64,000 nucleotides of DNA from Rhodobacterales bacterium 52_120_T64 (GTDB taxonomy: Bacteria > Pseudomonadota > Alphaproteobacteria > Rhodobacterales > Rhodobacteraceae). This document shows, in pieces, positions 28,615 to 38,024 of the stretch. Below the pieces are notes generated by a model that worked only from the letters and a program-made list of their open reading frames with translations, was not told the origin of the DNA and ran no database searches. Numbering within the stretch: the first letter of the stretch is position 1; the number at the start of each line of letters is the position of its first letter. The position numbers were made by a program, and so were the translations under genes. The stretch lies in assembly GCA_002162875.1 (NCBI GenBank), contig MABA01000018.1:44658-108657 (forward strand), read 5' to 3'.

Positions 28615-29865
28615 ATGAAACTAACTACTTATACCAAACATCTGGCCGCTGTCGCTGCCGTGGGGGTCGCCAGTATGTCGCCCGCGCTTGCGGCCGAGGA
28701 CACAATCAAGTTTGGCCTGTGCTATGACCTCAGCAAGTCATATACATTCGTGTCGCCACAAGTTTCGCAGGCCGCAATGGACCTTGCAACGTTGGTTAAC
28801 GCGAAGGGCGGCATTGGTGGCCACCCTGTTGAAATCATCGTTCAGGATCACGGCAACGAGCCACAGCGTGGCATCGAATGCTACGAGCAGCTTAAGCGCG
28901 ATGGCGTGCATGTGTTTGACATGCTGTCCACTCCGGTATCGATTGCGGTTCTGCCACGGATCACGAAAGACAAGAACATTCTGATTCAGTCTCTGGTTGG
29001 CCGTGGCGACGCTGTGGACGGTTCTGTGTTCACGCAGGTTTTCCCAGTTGGACCTACATATTGGGGGCAGGTTGCAAACGACGTCTCCTTTATCAAAGAT
29101 CAAAGCGGTGGTGATCTTAGCGGAGTGAAAATCGGTTTTGCATATCTTGACTACCCATTCGGTCAAGAGCCGATCGAAATTCTGAAAACACTGGCCGAAA
29201 CCGAAGGTTTTGATCTTCAGCTTTACCCCGTGCCTCTTCCGGGTAACGATCAGGCCAGTGTCTGGACAAATGTTCGCCGTAACAAGCCTGACTATGTGAT
29301 CGCATGGCTACTGGCCGGTGGTCACGTTGTTGCCGCCAAGGAAATGCAGCGTAATGGCTTCCCGATCAACAGATACCTTTCAGTTAACTGGCTGAACGAA
29401 GTCGATATCAACAATATCGGCGCTGAAGCTGCCACGGGTATCATGCGCGGCACAAACGTTGCCGGTGGTCAGGATCTTCCGATCATTCAGGAAATCATTA
29501 CCGAGGTTTACGGTAACGGTAACGGGGCTGGTGACGTCAATAATCTGAATGACGTGTACTACAACACTGGTCTGGCCATCTATTCATCCGCATTCGAGGC
29601 AGCTCGCCTTGCGGTCGAACAGAACGGTTTCCCGGTGACAGCCGAGTCCATGAAAGCCGGTTACGAAAGCATTGTTGATTTTGACGCGAACGGTCTGTTT
29701 GCGCCAATCACAGTGACAGCTGACGACCACGGCGGCGGCGGTAAAACCCGCGTTGAAATGTGGGACGGAACAACCTGGGTTCCACAACAGGACTGGACCG
29801 CAGCGTATACAGACTTGATCTGGAGCGTTGTTCGTGAAAGCTCTGCCGGCTTCACAGTCGAGTAA
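28615..29865 (+). CDS. ABC transporter substrate-binding protein, LivK-like
   Basis: A 416-residue periplasmic protein with a signal peptide (basic start MKLTTYTKH, hydrophobic core, cleavage probably after ALA near 27). The mature protein starts with TIKFGLCYDLSKSYTFVSPQVSQ, a type-1 periplasmic binding fold. GGIGGHPVEIIVQDHGNEPQR is typical of the HAAT family. Many relatives bind aromatic or aliphatic acids rather than leucine. It lies 41 bases after livF with a strong AGAGGAGG site, which would allow the high expression expected of a binding protein. Confidence 0.9.
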   Translation: MKLTTYTKHLAAVAAVGVASMSPALAAEDTIKFGLCYDLSKSYTFVSPQVSQAAMDLATLVNAKGGIGGHPVEIIVQDHGNEPQRGIECYEQLKRDGVHVFDMLSTPVSIAVLPRITKDKNILIQSLVGRGDAVDGSVFTQVFPVGPTYWGQVANDVSFIKDQSGGDLSGVKIGFAYLDYPFGQEPIEILKTLAETEGFDLQLYPVPLPGNDQASVWTNVRRNKPDYVIAWLLAGGHVVAAKEMQRNGFPINRYLSVNWLNEVDINNIGAEAATGIMRGTNVAGGQDLPIIQEIITEVYGNGNGAGDVNNLNDVYYNTGLAIYSSAFEAARLAVEQNGFPVTAESMKAGYESIVDFDANGLFAPITVTADDHGGGGKTRVEMWDGTTWVPQQDWTAAYTDLIWSVVRESSAGFTVE

Positions 29866-29872
29866 GAAAAGC

Positions 29873-29897
29873 GGCCGGGGGAGCGATTTCCCCGGCC
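29873..29897 (+). terminator. GC-rich hairpin after the ABC transporter operon
   Basis: The 8-bp stem GGCCGGGG / CCCCGGCC with a 9-base loop lies eight bases after the binding-protein stop. There is no T-run, so it may be a partial terminator or a 3' stabiliser that separates the transporter from the crotonase genes. Confidence 0.5.
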
Positions 29898-29964
29898 CCA
29901 CCACTACCCCATCGGGTCAAGCCCGGACATGATTTCCCCCCAACCTGTATTCCAAGGATATTCC

Positions 29965-30747
29965 ATGACTGCCAATCCTATCGACCTTACCGTTGAAAAC
30001 GGGGTGGCGACTGTTTCTATCAATCGTCCCGAGCGCAAGAATGCCCTGTCCGTAGCGGCAACAAACGGGTTGACAGATGCATGGGAAAGGATCGAAGCCG
30101 ATCCTGAAATCCGTGTAGTAATTCTGACTTCGGCGGATTGTGGTATATTTAGTGCCGGAATGGACCTGAAAGAAGCGGCCCAGATCGCGAGCGAAGAGGG
30201 TGTTGATATCCTATCAAAAATGCGCGATCCGTTCCACGACCAGATGCGCGCCTGTTCAAAACCTATTATCGCGGCGATGACCGGGTCCTTGATGGCGGGT
30301 GGCATGATGCTAACCCTGATGTGTGATCTTCGCGTTGGCCTGAAGGGCACCAAGGTTGGCATTACCGAGGTCAAAATCGGCCGTGGTTCGCCTTGGGCGG
30401 CCCCCGCGTTATCCATGTTACCACAAGCAATCCTGATGGAGATCGTGCTGACAGGCAACCTGATGCCTATCGAGCGCTTGCACGATTACGGCTTTACCAA
30501 TTACCTCGAAGATACCCCCGACGCAGTGCGCGCACGCGCCCTTGAACTGGCGACCCATATCGCCTCTTGCGCGCCACTTTCTGTGGTTGCGGCCAAAGGC
30601 AGCGTCCGTGCGACGATGGATTTAGGCTGCACCGCCGGCTTGGAAGAAGGCAAACGCTTGCACGCAGGTGTATATTCCAGCCAAGACGCCATTGAAGGCC
30701 CCCGTGCCTTTGCCGAAAAACGCCCGCCGGCTTGGCAGGGAAAATAA
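29965..30747 (+). CDS. enoyl-CoA hydratase/isomerase (crotonase)
   Basis: A 260-residue crotonase; the start at 29965 has AAGGA upstream. The oxyanion loop is FSAGMDLKEA; the second-glutamate region ITEVKIG keeps a Glu, while the first has MAGGMMLTL without Glu. One-Glu crotonases of this kind include isomerases and hydratases. It is followed 13 bases later by a second crotonase, then by etfBA. Confidence 0.85.
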   Translation: MTANPIDLTVENGVATVSINRPERKNALSVAATNGLTDAWERIEADPEIRVVILTSADCGIFSAGMDLKEAAQIASEEGVDILSKMRDPFHDQMRACSKPIIAAMTGSLMAGGMMLTLMCDLRVGLKGTKVGITEVKIGRGSPWAAPALSMLPQAILMEIVLTGNLMPIERLHDYGFTNYLEDTPDAVRARALELATHIASCAPLSVVAAKGSVRATMDLGCTAGLEEGKRLHAGVYSSQDAIEGPRAFAEKRPPAWQGK

Positions 30748-30760
30748 AGGAACCGCCGTC

Positions 30761-31543
30761 ATGTCCGATCTTATGAGCTTTACGGTTGAAAACGGTGTTG
30801 GCATACTGCGCTTCACCCAACCCGAGCGCCGCAACCCCTATAGCATTGAATTTGTCGATGCCCTTGTCACCATGCTAAATGCAGCGCAGGCCGATGATAC
30901 CGTGCGCGCGGTTGTTATGACCGGTGGGGATTATTTCAGCAGCGGTGGTGACCTTGTCGGCTTCCAAACCGAAATCGCCAAAGGGGCGCGGGCAACGTAT
31001 AATATGGTCGATAAAGTCCATTCTGGCGGTAGGGCAGCTTATAACTTCAACAAGCCCCTGATCGCGGCTGTAAACGGTGTCGCTTATGGCGCGGGCATGA
31101 GCCTCGCCCTATCTGCCGATGTTATCGTTGCTGCCGAAGATGCCCGCTTTTGCGAGGTGTTCTCCAAGGTCGGCGGATGTCCAGACACGGGCTCTAGCTG
31201 GCTGCTACAACAACGTATAGGTGCTGGAGCTGCCCGATTGCTGATCCTGACAGGCCGCGAGATTTCCGGCAGCACAGCCCATCAAATGCGCGTGGTCGAA
31301 GAATGCGTCCCCGCCGATCAAACCGAGGCGACAGCCATTGCATTGGCCACCGAAATGGCGGCAAACCCGATGTTCGGAATGGAGAGCTGCAAACGGGTCA
31401 TGCGCGAAGTGGCTGAATGTTCGTATGAAGAGGCGCTGGAAATCGAGTGCCGCGCCCAAACAATCCTGCTTGGTGCCCATGACTTCCCCGAAGCCATGCG
31501 GGCCTTTTCCCAGAAACGTAAACCCGAATTCCGCGACTGCTGA
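30761..31543 (+). CDS. crotonase-family protein without the two catalytic glutamates
   Basis: A 260-residue crotonase. The oxyanion region is FSSGGDL, the helix GAGMSLAL has Ser at the first Glu position, and FCEVFSKVGGCPDTGSSW lacks the second. The CPDTGSSW pattern resembles PaaG-like isomerases (PDSGGTW). It is probably an enoyl-CoA isomerase rather than a hydratase. It sits between another crotonase and the ETF genes. Confidence 0.83.
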   Translation: MSDLMSFTVENGVGILRFTQPERRNPYSIEFVDALVTMLNAAQADDTVRAVVMTGGDYFSSGGDLVGFQTEIAKGARATYNMVDKVHSGGRAAYNFNKPLIAAVNGVAYGAGMSLALSADVIVAAEDARFCEVFSKVGGCPDTGSSWLLQQRIGAGAARLLILTGREISGSTAHQMRVVEECVPADQTEATAIALATEMAANPMFGMESCKRVMREVAECSYEEALEIECRAQTILLGAHDFPEAMRAFSQKRKPEFRDC

Positions 31544-31584
31544 AATTCCGTGCGGTCCATTTACAATCCTGAAGGAGAACACGC

Positions 31585-32343
31585 ATGAAGGTGCTTGTAC
31601 CTGTTAAACGCGTCATCGACTATAACGTGAAAGCCCGTGTCAAAGCAGACGGCAGCGGTGTCGATCTGGCCAATGTTAAAATGTCGATGAACCCGTTCGA
31701 CGAGATCGCGGTTGAAGAAGCCATTCGCCTGAAAGAGGCCGGTAAAGTCGAGGAGATCATTGTGGTTTCCATTGGCATCAAACAGGCCCAAGAAACGCTG
31801 CGTACAGCCCTTGCTATGGGGGCTGATCGCGCAATTCTGGTGGTTGCCGCAGACGATGTGCATCAAGACATCGAGCCGCTGGCGGTTGCCAAAATCCTGA
31901 AAGCTATTGTGGATGAAGAACAGCCCGGCCTTGTTCTTGCAGGCAAACAGGCGATTGATAACGACATGAACGCCACCGGCCAGATGCTTTCAGCGTTGCT
32001 TGGATGGTCGCAAGGCACATTCGCCTCGGAACTGGTTATCGACGGTGACAGTGCCATCGTGACCCGTGAAGTTGACGGTGGTTTGCAAACCATCAAAGTT
32101 GCGATGCCCGCCATCATCACCGTTGATCTGCGCCTGAATGAACCGCGTTATGCAAGCCTGCCCAACATTATGAAGGCCAAGCGCAAACCGCTTGATGAGA
32201 AGTCGGCGGCGGATTACGGCGTTGATGTTACACCGCGCCTTCAGGTGGTTTCGACCACTGAACCGGCGACACGCGCCGCTGGTGTTATCGTTGGCTCGGT
32301 TGACGAGCTCGTTGCTAAACTCAAAGAAGCGGGGACTGTATAA
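31585..32343 (+). CDS. etfB: electron transfer flavoprotein beta subunit
   Basis: A 252-residue ETF beta subunit. [39 protein letters not shown] and [19 protein letters not shown] are characteristic, and the AMP-binding site is formed in this subunit. With EtfA it takes electrons from the nine acyl-CoA dehydrogenases encoded here and passes them to ETF:quinone oxidoreductase, which is not in the window. The TAATG overlap couples it to etfA. Confidence 0.97.
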   Translation: MKVLVPVKRVIDYNVKARVKADGSGVDLANVKMSMNPFDEIAVEEAIRLKEAGKVEEIIVVSIGIKQAQETLRTALAMGADRAILVVAADDVHQDIEPLAVAKILKAIVDEEQPGLVLAGKQAIDNDMNATGQMLSALLGWSQGTFASELVIDGDSAIVTREVDGGLQTIKVAMPAIITVDLRLNEPRYASLPNIMKAKRKPLDEKSAADYGVDVTPRLQVVSTTEPATRAAGVIVGSVDELVAKLKEAGTV

Positions 32344-33269
32344 TGGCTGTTCTACTACTGGCCGAAGTTACCAACGGCGAATTGGCATTTGACGCCACGG
32401 CCAAGGCCGTCACTGCCGCGGCATCTCTGGGCGACATCACCGTTTTATGCTGTGGCGCAAGCGCTGCCGCCGCAGGTGACGCAGCTGCCAAAATCGCCGG
32501 AGTTTCCAACGTTCTGGTTGCCGAGGACCCCTCGCTTAACCACCGCCTTGCGGAACCGACGGCGGCGCTGATCGTCTCGCTCGCCGATAGCTTTGAACAC
32601 ATTGTTGCCCCCTCCACGAGCGACGCGAAAAACGTCATGCCTCGCGTTGCAGCTTTGTTGGATGTGATGGTGATTTCAGACGTATCCGGTGTGGTCGATG
32701 GCAATACGTTCGAGCGGCCGGTCTATGCTGGCAATGCGGTGCAGACCGTCAAATCGCTGGATGCAACGAAGGTTATCACCTTCCGCACCTCGACGTTCGA
32801 CGTGGCTGCCACTGGTAACTCCGCCCCGATTGATACGGCTTCGGCTGCTGATAATCCGGGCTTGTCCGAATGGGTCGAAGACAAGGTTGCCGCCAGCGAC
32901 CGCCCCGAGTTGACCAGCGCAGGCGTGGTTGTATCGGGCGGACGTGGCGTTGGCTCCGAGGAAAACTTCGCACTGATCGAAAAGCTTGCCGATAAACTTG
33001 GTGCAGCTGTTGGGGCGTCCCGTGCGGCGGTCGATAGTGGCTATGCCCCGAATGACTGGCAGGTTGGCCAAACCGGTAAAGTTGTGGCACCCGACCTTTA
33101 TATCGCCGTCGGTATTTCCGGCGCAATCCAGCACCTCGCGGGGATGAAGGATAGTAAGGTGATCGTGGCCATCAACAAAGATGAAGAGGCCCCGATCTTC
33201 CAGATCGCCGATTTCGGTCTGGTGGCGGATCTGTTCGACGCGGTGCCGGAACTGACAGAAAAACTTTAA
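32343..33269 (+). CDS. etfA: electron transfer flavoprotein alpha subunit
   Basis: A 308-residue ETF alpha subunit with the C-terminal FAD domain, seen in [42 protein letters not shown] and [16 protein letters not shown]. It is the standard length. A local ETF pair within a catabolic region suggests a need for high acyl-CoA dehydrogenase flux. Confidence 0.97.
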   Translation: MAVLLLAEVTNGELAFDATAKAVTAAASLGDITVLCCGASAAAAGDAAAKIAGVSNVLVAEDPSLNHRLAEPTAALIVSLADSFEHIVAPSTSDAKNVMPRVAALLDVMVISDVSGVVDGNTFERPVYAGNAVQTVKSLDATKVITFRTSTFDVAATGNSAPIDTASAADNPGLSEWVEDKVAASDRPELTSAGVVVSGGRGVGSEENFALIEKLADKLGAAVGASRAAVDSGYAPNDWQVGQTGKVVAPDLYIAVGISGAIQHLAGMKDSKVIVAINKDEEAPIFQIADFGLVADLFDAVPELTEKL

Positions 33270-33296
33270 CCAGATTGGGATGAAAGGAAACAAAGA

Positions 33297-33878
33297 ATGC
33301 CAAACGAAACTATACTTATCCGCAGGCTGGTCGCCGCAAAATTCGATACGCGAAACTTTGCACTCGCATTAGCCGGCTCGATGATCATCGCACTATCGGC
33401 ACAAATCAGCGTGCCAATGTTCCCCGTGCCAATGACGTTGCAAACCCTCGCGATTTCCATAATTGGCCTGACCTTTGGGGCGCGATTAGCGGGTGTAACC
33501 CTGTTGTTATACCTAGCTGAAGGCGCGTTCGGACTGCCTGTTTTTGCAAATGGCGGTGCTGGCATCCTCAAACTGGTCGGGCCAACAGCCGGGTTTTTGT
33601 GGGGGTTCGCCGGAATGGCATTCCTGACCGGCTGGATGGTTGAAAACGGTTTTTCACGTGGAACATACCGCATGTTCTTCGCGGCCCTTATTCCTGCTGC
33701 GCTGCTATATATACCGGGGGTTTTGGGCCTGTACGGCTTTACGCCGCTTGATTTGACGGGCGCATTCAAGGTAGGCGCACTGCCCTTCCTCGTTGGTGAT
33801 GTTATTAAATCGATACTTGCAGCCATGGTTGTTACCGGAGGCTGGACGCTGTTGAAAAAAGCCAAAAGTAACGGTTAA
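33297..33878 (+). CDS. bioY: biotin transporter BioY
   Basis: A 193-residue membrane protein with about six helices. SAQISVPMFPVPMTLQTLAI, LLYLAEGAFGLPVFA and GPTAGFLWGF are hallmark segments of BioY, the substrate-binding S component of biotin ECF transporters. No bioM or bioN lies nearby, so it works alone or with ECF components encoded elsewhere. Placement next to two biotin-dependent carboxylase sets makes biological sense. A strong hairpin follows. Confidence 0.93.
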   Translation: MPNETILIRRLVAAKFDTRNFALALAGSMIIALSAQISVPMFPVPMTLQTLAISIIGLTFGARLAGVTLLLYLAEGAFGLPVFANGGAGILKLVGPTAGFLWGFAGMAFLTGWMVENGFSRGTYRMFFAALIPAALLYIPGVLGLYGFTPLDLTGAFKVGALPFLVGDVIKSILAAMVVTGGWTLLKKAKSNG

Positions 33879-33886
33879 TAAAATCC

Positions 33887-33922
33887 GCGTCCAGCCTTTC
33901 GAAGCAAGGAAAGGCTGGACGC
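33887..33922. terminator. bidirectional terminator-like hairpin between bioY and the flavoenzyme gene
   Basis: A perfect 14-bp stem, GCGTCCAGCCTTTC / GAAAGGCTGGACGC, with an 8-base loop. It lies in the 51-base gap between two convergent genes. An A-rich stretch precedes and a short T-containing run follows, so it could stop transcription from both sides. Confidence 0.75.
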
Positions 33923-33929
33923 TATTCAT

Positions 33930-35972
33930 TCAGAAGGATTGCGCCAAGCGAACGCCTTCATTGATGGCCCGAAGCGCATCCAGTTCCGAGGCTTCTTTAG
34001 CCCCCCCGATCACCGTTGCACCAATCCCCTTCTGCTCAAGGGCATCCAGTAACGAGCGCTCGGACTCCTGACCACTGCACAAGACGATTGTATCTGCAGC
34101 GATTACCTCGGGCTTTCCATCCAGCGTGATGTGCAGGCCTGCGTCGTCGATCCCTTCGTAGGAAACCCCTGCTCGCATCTCCACGCCGTGTTTGCGCAAG
34201 GCGTTGCGAAGGATCCAGCCCGTTGACACACCCAGCGTTTTCCCGGGTTTGTCGGATTTACGTTGCAGAACCGTCACCTGTCTCGCACTTGAAACCGCAC
34301 CCAACGGGTCGCCGTTCAATGCGCCGGGTGTGGTGAATTTTTCATCCACACCCCAAGTGCTGTAAAATTCGGCGTCTGGTTGGGCTGGAAGCGTTACCAG
34401 ATATTCGGCCACATCAAAGCCGATACCCCCTGCCCCGATAACCGCGACCCTTTTCCCTGCAGTGATTTCACCTGACAGAATTTGTGCATAGGTGGCGACT
34501 TTGGGATGATCGACGCCCGGGATTTTTGGAATTCGCGGGGTTACGCCGGTTGCAATAACCACATGGTCGAATTCTTTCAGATCATCGACGCTTGGGCGGG
34601 TGTTCAGCTTAAACGTCACCCCGTTCTTACGCATATTGTTCTTGAAAAACCGCAAGGTCTCGTCAAATTCGTCTTTACCAGGTGCTGCGCTGGCCAGATT
34701 CAACTGACCGCCCAGTTTATCGCTACCCTCGAAAAGAGTCACCCCGTGGCCCAGCCAGCTCGCCTCGGCAGCGGTAGCCATGCCAGCCGCACCACCCCCG
34801 ACAACCGCAATGCTTTTGGGAACGTCAACTGGGGTGTTGCGGAACTCGGTTTCATGTCCGGCGCGTGGATTGACGAGACATCCCGCGACCTTTTCCGAGA
34901 AAATATAATCCAGACATGCCTGATTACAGGCAATACAAGTATTGATCTCGTCTGCCCTGCCCTCACGGGTTTTACGCACAAAATGCGGGTCGGCCAGCAT
35001 CGGGCGGGCCATGGAAATCAGATCGGCGTCACCGCTAACCAGAATATCTTCGGCCAGATCAGGGGTGTTGATCCGGTTCGAGGCGACGACCGGAATCGAA
35101 ACCGCTTGCTTAATGTTCGAGGGCGCTCCACGCCATGCGCCGCGCGGCACTGGGTAAGCAATGGTCGGCACGCGGGCCTCGTGCCAGCCGATACCGGTGT
35201 TCAACATATCGGCCCCTGCCGCCTCGATCTTTTGGGCAAGCGCTATGATTTCTTCGGTAGGTGCGCCGTTTTCAATCAAGTCGGCCGCCGATATCCGGTA
35301 GATAATCATGAAATCCGGCCCGCAACGCTGGCGCACAGCTTTTACAACCTCGATAGGAAAGCGGTGGCGATTTTCCACACTGCCGCCCCATTCATCTGTG
35401 CGTTTGTTGGTGTGGGGAACGGTGAATTCGTTCAGCAAATACCCTTCCGAGCCCATGATCTCGACACCGTCGAACCCCGCAGCCTGCGCGTTGGCCGAGG
35501 CCGATGCGAAATCCTCAATGGTGCGCAAAATATCCGCACCCGTCATTTCGCGGGGCACAAACCGGTTAATCGGTGCCCGAATCGGTGACGGTGCAACGCA
35601 GCCTTCGATCTTGGCGTAGCGTCCTGCATGCAGGATTTGTGCACAAATCAACGAACCCTCTGCATGAACCGCGTCGCAGATGGGCGTCAGCTTCAACGCC
35701 TCTTCGGCATCGTCCATACGAGGGCCTTCAGAATCCATCACCCCATCGGCGTTAGGGGAAAATCCACCCGTTATGGCCAACGCCACCTCGCCACGCGCAC
35801 GTTCCACATAAAATGCGGTTTGCTTGGTGATCGGATCATCCTCGGATTCGAGGCGCGTATGCATTGACCCCATAATTACCCGATTGCGTAACTCAAATGC
35901 CCCCACCCGCAAAGGCGAGAGTAATCTGTCGTATTTTCCAGTCGATGCCGAATTAGTCTGCTGACGTACCAT
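33930..35972 (-). CDS. NADH:flavin oxidoreductase, 2,4-dienoyl-CoA reductase (FadH) like
   Basis: A 680-residue protein; the start at 35972 follows AAAGGAAG. An old-yellow-enzyme TIM barrel occupies about residues 20-350. It is followed by a cysteine cluster (CIACNQAC and a further Cys in AGCLVNP) expected to hold a 4Fe-4S centre, then FAD and NAD(P) domains with VVGGGAAGMATAAEAS and AVIGAGGIGFDVAEY. This is the layout of FadH and trimethylamine dehydrogenase. It probably reduces conjugated dienoyl-CoA from unsaturated, for example isoprenoid, chains. It diverges from the second carboxylase operon across operator D. Confidence 0.88.
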   Translation of the reverse strand: MVRQQTNSASTGKYDRLLSPLRVGAFELRNRVIMGSMHTRLESEDDPITKQTAFYVERARGEVALAITGGFSPNADGVMDSEGPRMDDAEEALKLTPICDAVHAEGSLICAQILHAGRYAKIEGCVAPSPIRAPINRFVPREMTGADILRTIEDFASASANAQAAGFDGVEIMGSEGYLLNEFTVPHTNKRTDEWGGSVENRHRFPIEVVKAVRQRCGPDFMIIYRISAADLIENGAPTEEIIALAQKIEAAGADMLNTGIGWHEARVPTIAYPVPRGAWRGAPSNIKQAVSIPVVASNRINTPDLAEDILVSGDADLISMARPMLADPHFVRKTREGRADEINTCIACNQACLDYIFSEKVAGCLVNPRAGHETEFRNTPVDVPKSIAVVGGGAAGMATAAEASWLGHGVTLFEGSDKLGGQLNLASAAPGKDEFDETLRFFKNNMRKNGVTFKLNTRPSVDDLKEFDHVVIATGVTPRIPKIPGVDHPKVATYAQILSGEITAGKRVAVIGAGGIGFDVAEYLVTLPAQPDAEFYSTWGVDEKFTTPGALNGDPLGAVSSARQVTVLQRKSDKPGKTLGVSTGWILRNALRKHGVEMRAGVSYEGIDDAGLHITLDGKPEVIAADTIVLCSGQESERSLLDALEQKGIGATVIGGAKEASELDALRAINEGVRLAQSF

Positions 35973-36003
35973 TTCTTTCTTCCTTTCATGCTTGATTAGC
36001 TTT

Positions 36004-36017
36004 CTAACATTTGTTAG
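36004..36017. promoter_or_regulatory. putative regulon operator D (CTAACATTTGTTAG)
   Basis: A 14-bp palindrome between the divergent flavoenzyme gene (start 35972) and the acyl-CoA dehydrogenase gene (start 36064). Part of the six-site set. Confidence 0.72.
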
Positions 36018-36063
36018 GTTTTTTGGAAAGACAGAATCCATCGCTCTCGTAGGACAATATATT

Positions 36064-37239
36064 ATGCAATTTCAGCCAACCGAAGATCAGAAGGCATTTC
36101 GTGATGCAGCAACCCGTTTCGCGAGTGAACGACTAGCACCAACCTATCAGGAACGGGCTAGCGGCCACACGTTCGACCGCGACCTAATTCGCGAGATGGG
36201 GTCCGTGGGTCTGATCGGAATGGATCTGCCAGAGGAATTTGGGGGCATGGGCGAAACGGCGGTAACGGCGGGGCTGATTACAGAACAAATCGCCTATGCT
36301 GATTTCAACGCCAGTTATGTGCAGCTTTTGGGTTCGTTAATGGGCGGCATGGTCGCGCAGCACGCCTCAAAGGATATTGCGGCCGAATGGGTTCCGAAAG
36401 TGATTTCCGGTGACGCATTGATTGGGCTTGGTCTGACCGAACCACGTGGAGGTTCTGACGCGGCGAGCCTGCAACTTAAGGCCGTGAAAGACGGCAAAGG
36501 GTGGCGGTTGAGCGGCGAAAAAACCTCGATGAGTTTTGCCTCGCAGGCCGATGCTGCCGTGGTTTTTGCCCGCACTGGCGGGCCCGGCAATAATTCACGC
36601 GGGGTTAGCGCCTTTTTCGTTGACCTGACCTCCGAGGGGATAACCCGCACGCATTTCAACGACATCGGCACCAAGCCTGTCGGGCGTGGTTCGGTGTTTT
36701 TTGACGATGTTTATGTGCCGGATGAAAACATGATGGCCGAGCAAGACCGCGCCTTTGGCAGCATTATGGCCGGTTTCGATTTCAGCCGCGCGTTGATCGG
36801 GCTGGAATGTATCGGTGCCGCGCAGGCCTCGGTTGATGAAACCTGGGCCTATGTCCAGGAGCGCGAAGCTTTTGGCGCACCCTTGGTACAATATCAGGGC
36901 GTCAGCTTCCCGATTGCGGAGGCCGAGACCCAGCTAACCATGATGCGCCAGCTTTGCTATTATACGCTGAACCTTCGGGATTCCGAAATCCCCCATACGT
37001 CACAAGCCGCCATGTGCAAATGGTACCTGCCAAAAACCTGCTGCGAGATCATTCATCAATGTCTGATCCTGCACGGCCATTACGGCTACACCACCGACCT
37101 GCCGCACCATCAGCGCTATAATGACGTGCTGGGCCTGCAAATCGGCGACGGAACAGCGCAAATCCAGAAACTGGTGATTGCCCGTGAAAAAGTCGGCCCC
37201 GTGGCTCTGCAATACAAAAAGAAAGCAGGTGCAAAATGA
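36064..37239 (+). CDS. acyl-CoA dehydrogenase with unusual active-site residues
   Basis: A 391-residue FAD enzyme; the ATG at 36064 gives the usual N-terminus, and longer in-frame versions would run through the operator. GLGLTEPRGGSD is normal. The helix-G position that bears Glu in isovaleryl-type enzymes is S241 (FDFSRAL), and the MCAD Glu position is aspartate, D362 in IGDGTAQIQ. Alicyclic acyl-CoA dehydrogenases, such as those for cyclohexanecarboxyl-CoA, have been reported to use an Asp base. This one may therefore act on a ring-bearing or hindered substrate. First gene of the eleven-gene operon. Confidence 0.87.
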   Translation: MQFQPTEDQKAFRDAATRFASERLAPTYQERASGHTFDRDLIREMGSVGLIGMDLPEEFGGMGETAVTAGLITEQIAYADFNASYVQLLGSLMGGMVAQHASKDIAAEWVPKVISGDALIGLGLTEPRGGSDAASLQLKAVKDGKGWRLSGEKTSMSFASQADAAVVFARTGGPGNNSRGVSAFFVDLTSEGITRTHFNDIGTKPVGRGSVFFDDVYVPDENMMAEQDRAFGSIMAGFDFSRALIGLECIGAAQASVDETWAYVQEREAFGAPLVQYQGVSFPIAEAETQLTMMRQLCYYTLNLRDSEIPHTSQAAMCKWYLPKTCCEIIHQCLILHGHYGYTTDLPHHQRYNDVLGLQIGDGTAQIQKLVIAREKVGPVALQYKKKAGAK

Positions 37240-38015
37240 GCCTACCCGTAACCGCAAGCATCGAGGGCAATGTCGGTATCATCGAACTTAGTCGCCCCGA
37301 GAAGTTCAACTGCCTTTCCCTTGAGGTGCAAGAATTAATCGGGGCGGCTAGGGTGAAATTCGAAGCCAGCCGCGAAGTGCGGGCCATTTTGATCCGCGCA
37401 CAGGGCAAACATTTTTGCACTGGTGCTGACCTGACCGAGGTCAAAGGCAAGCTTCAGGATCCGGTCGCGCTTGACCATTTCATCGGCTACGGCATGGATG
37501 GATTGCGCGCCCTTGAACAAAGCCCCCTCCCCGTTATCGTTGCGGTGCAGGGTCTCTGTCTGGCGGGTGGAATTGAACTAATGCTGTCGGCGGATGTCTG
37601 TTTTGCCGCTGAAACCGCGCAGTTCGGCGACCAGCACGCGCAGTTCGGCTTGATCCCTGGCTGGGGCGGCAGTCAACGTCTGACACGCGTTATGGGCCTG
37701 CGCCGCGCCCTTGATCTGATGTTCTCGGCCCGTTGGTTGAAGGCGGACGAGGCGAAAGAAGCGGGGCTTGTTAACTATATCGTGCCGGATGCGGATTTGC
37801 ATAAGGCCGCGCAGGAATACTGCCAGACCATCGCCACCCGCTCGCGGCCCGGTATCGCCGAAATGAAGCGCATCGCGCGCGAAGGGGCGGATATGACGAT
37901 TGACCAATCAATGCGCCTAGAACGCGACGCCGCTGTGCGCGCCCTACCCGGTGCGGATGTAGCCGAAGGCATTGACGCCTTCGAAAATCGCCGCACCCCC
38001 GATTTTAAAGCTTAG
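37236..38015 (+). CDS. enoyl-CoA hydratase/isomerase (crotonase)
   Basis: A 259-residue crotonase whose ATG overlaps the previous stop. FCTGADLTEVKG is the oxyanion loop. GGIELML keeps the first catalytic Glu, but the second site reads FGDQHAQFG without Glu. LIPGWGGSQRL is a standard segment. Single-Glu enzymes of this type may hydrate or isomerise. The tight coupling suggests that it uses the product of the upstream dehydrogenase. Confidence 0.85.
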   Translation: MSLPVTASIEGNVGIIELSRPEKFNCLSLEVQELIGAARVKFEASREVRAILIRAQGKHFCTGADLTEVKGKLQDPVALDHFIGYGMDGLRALEQSPLPVIVAVQGLCLAGGIELMLSADVCFAAETAQFGDQHAQFGLIPGWGGSQRLTRVMGLRRALDLMFSARWLKADEAKEAGLVNYIVPDADLHKAAQEYCQTIATRSRPGIAEMKRIAREGADMTIDQSMRLERDAAVRALPGADVAEGIDAFENRRTPDFKA

Positions 38016-38024
38016 GAGGCCCTC

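Noticed and set aside
29906..29926. CGGGTCAAGCCCG inverted repeat upstream of the 29965 crotonase
   Set aside because: Short 4-bp arms; common kind of intergenic sequence, with no evidence for function.
34482..35588. 368-codon plus-strand frame opposite the FadH-like gene
   Set aside because: The minus-strand gene is strongly supported by flavin, Fe-S and NAD motifs; the opposite frame has no family features.
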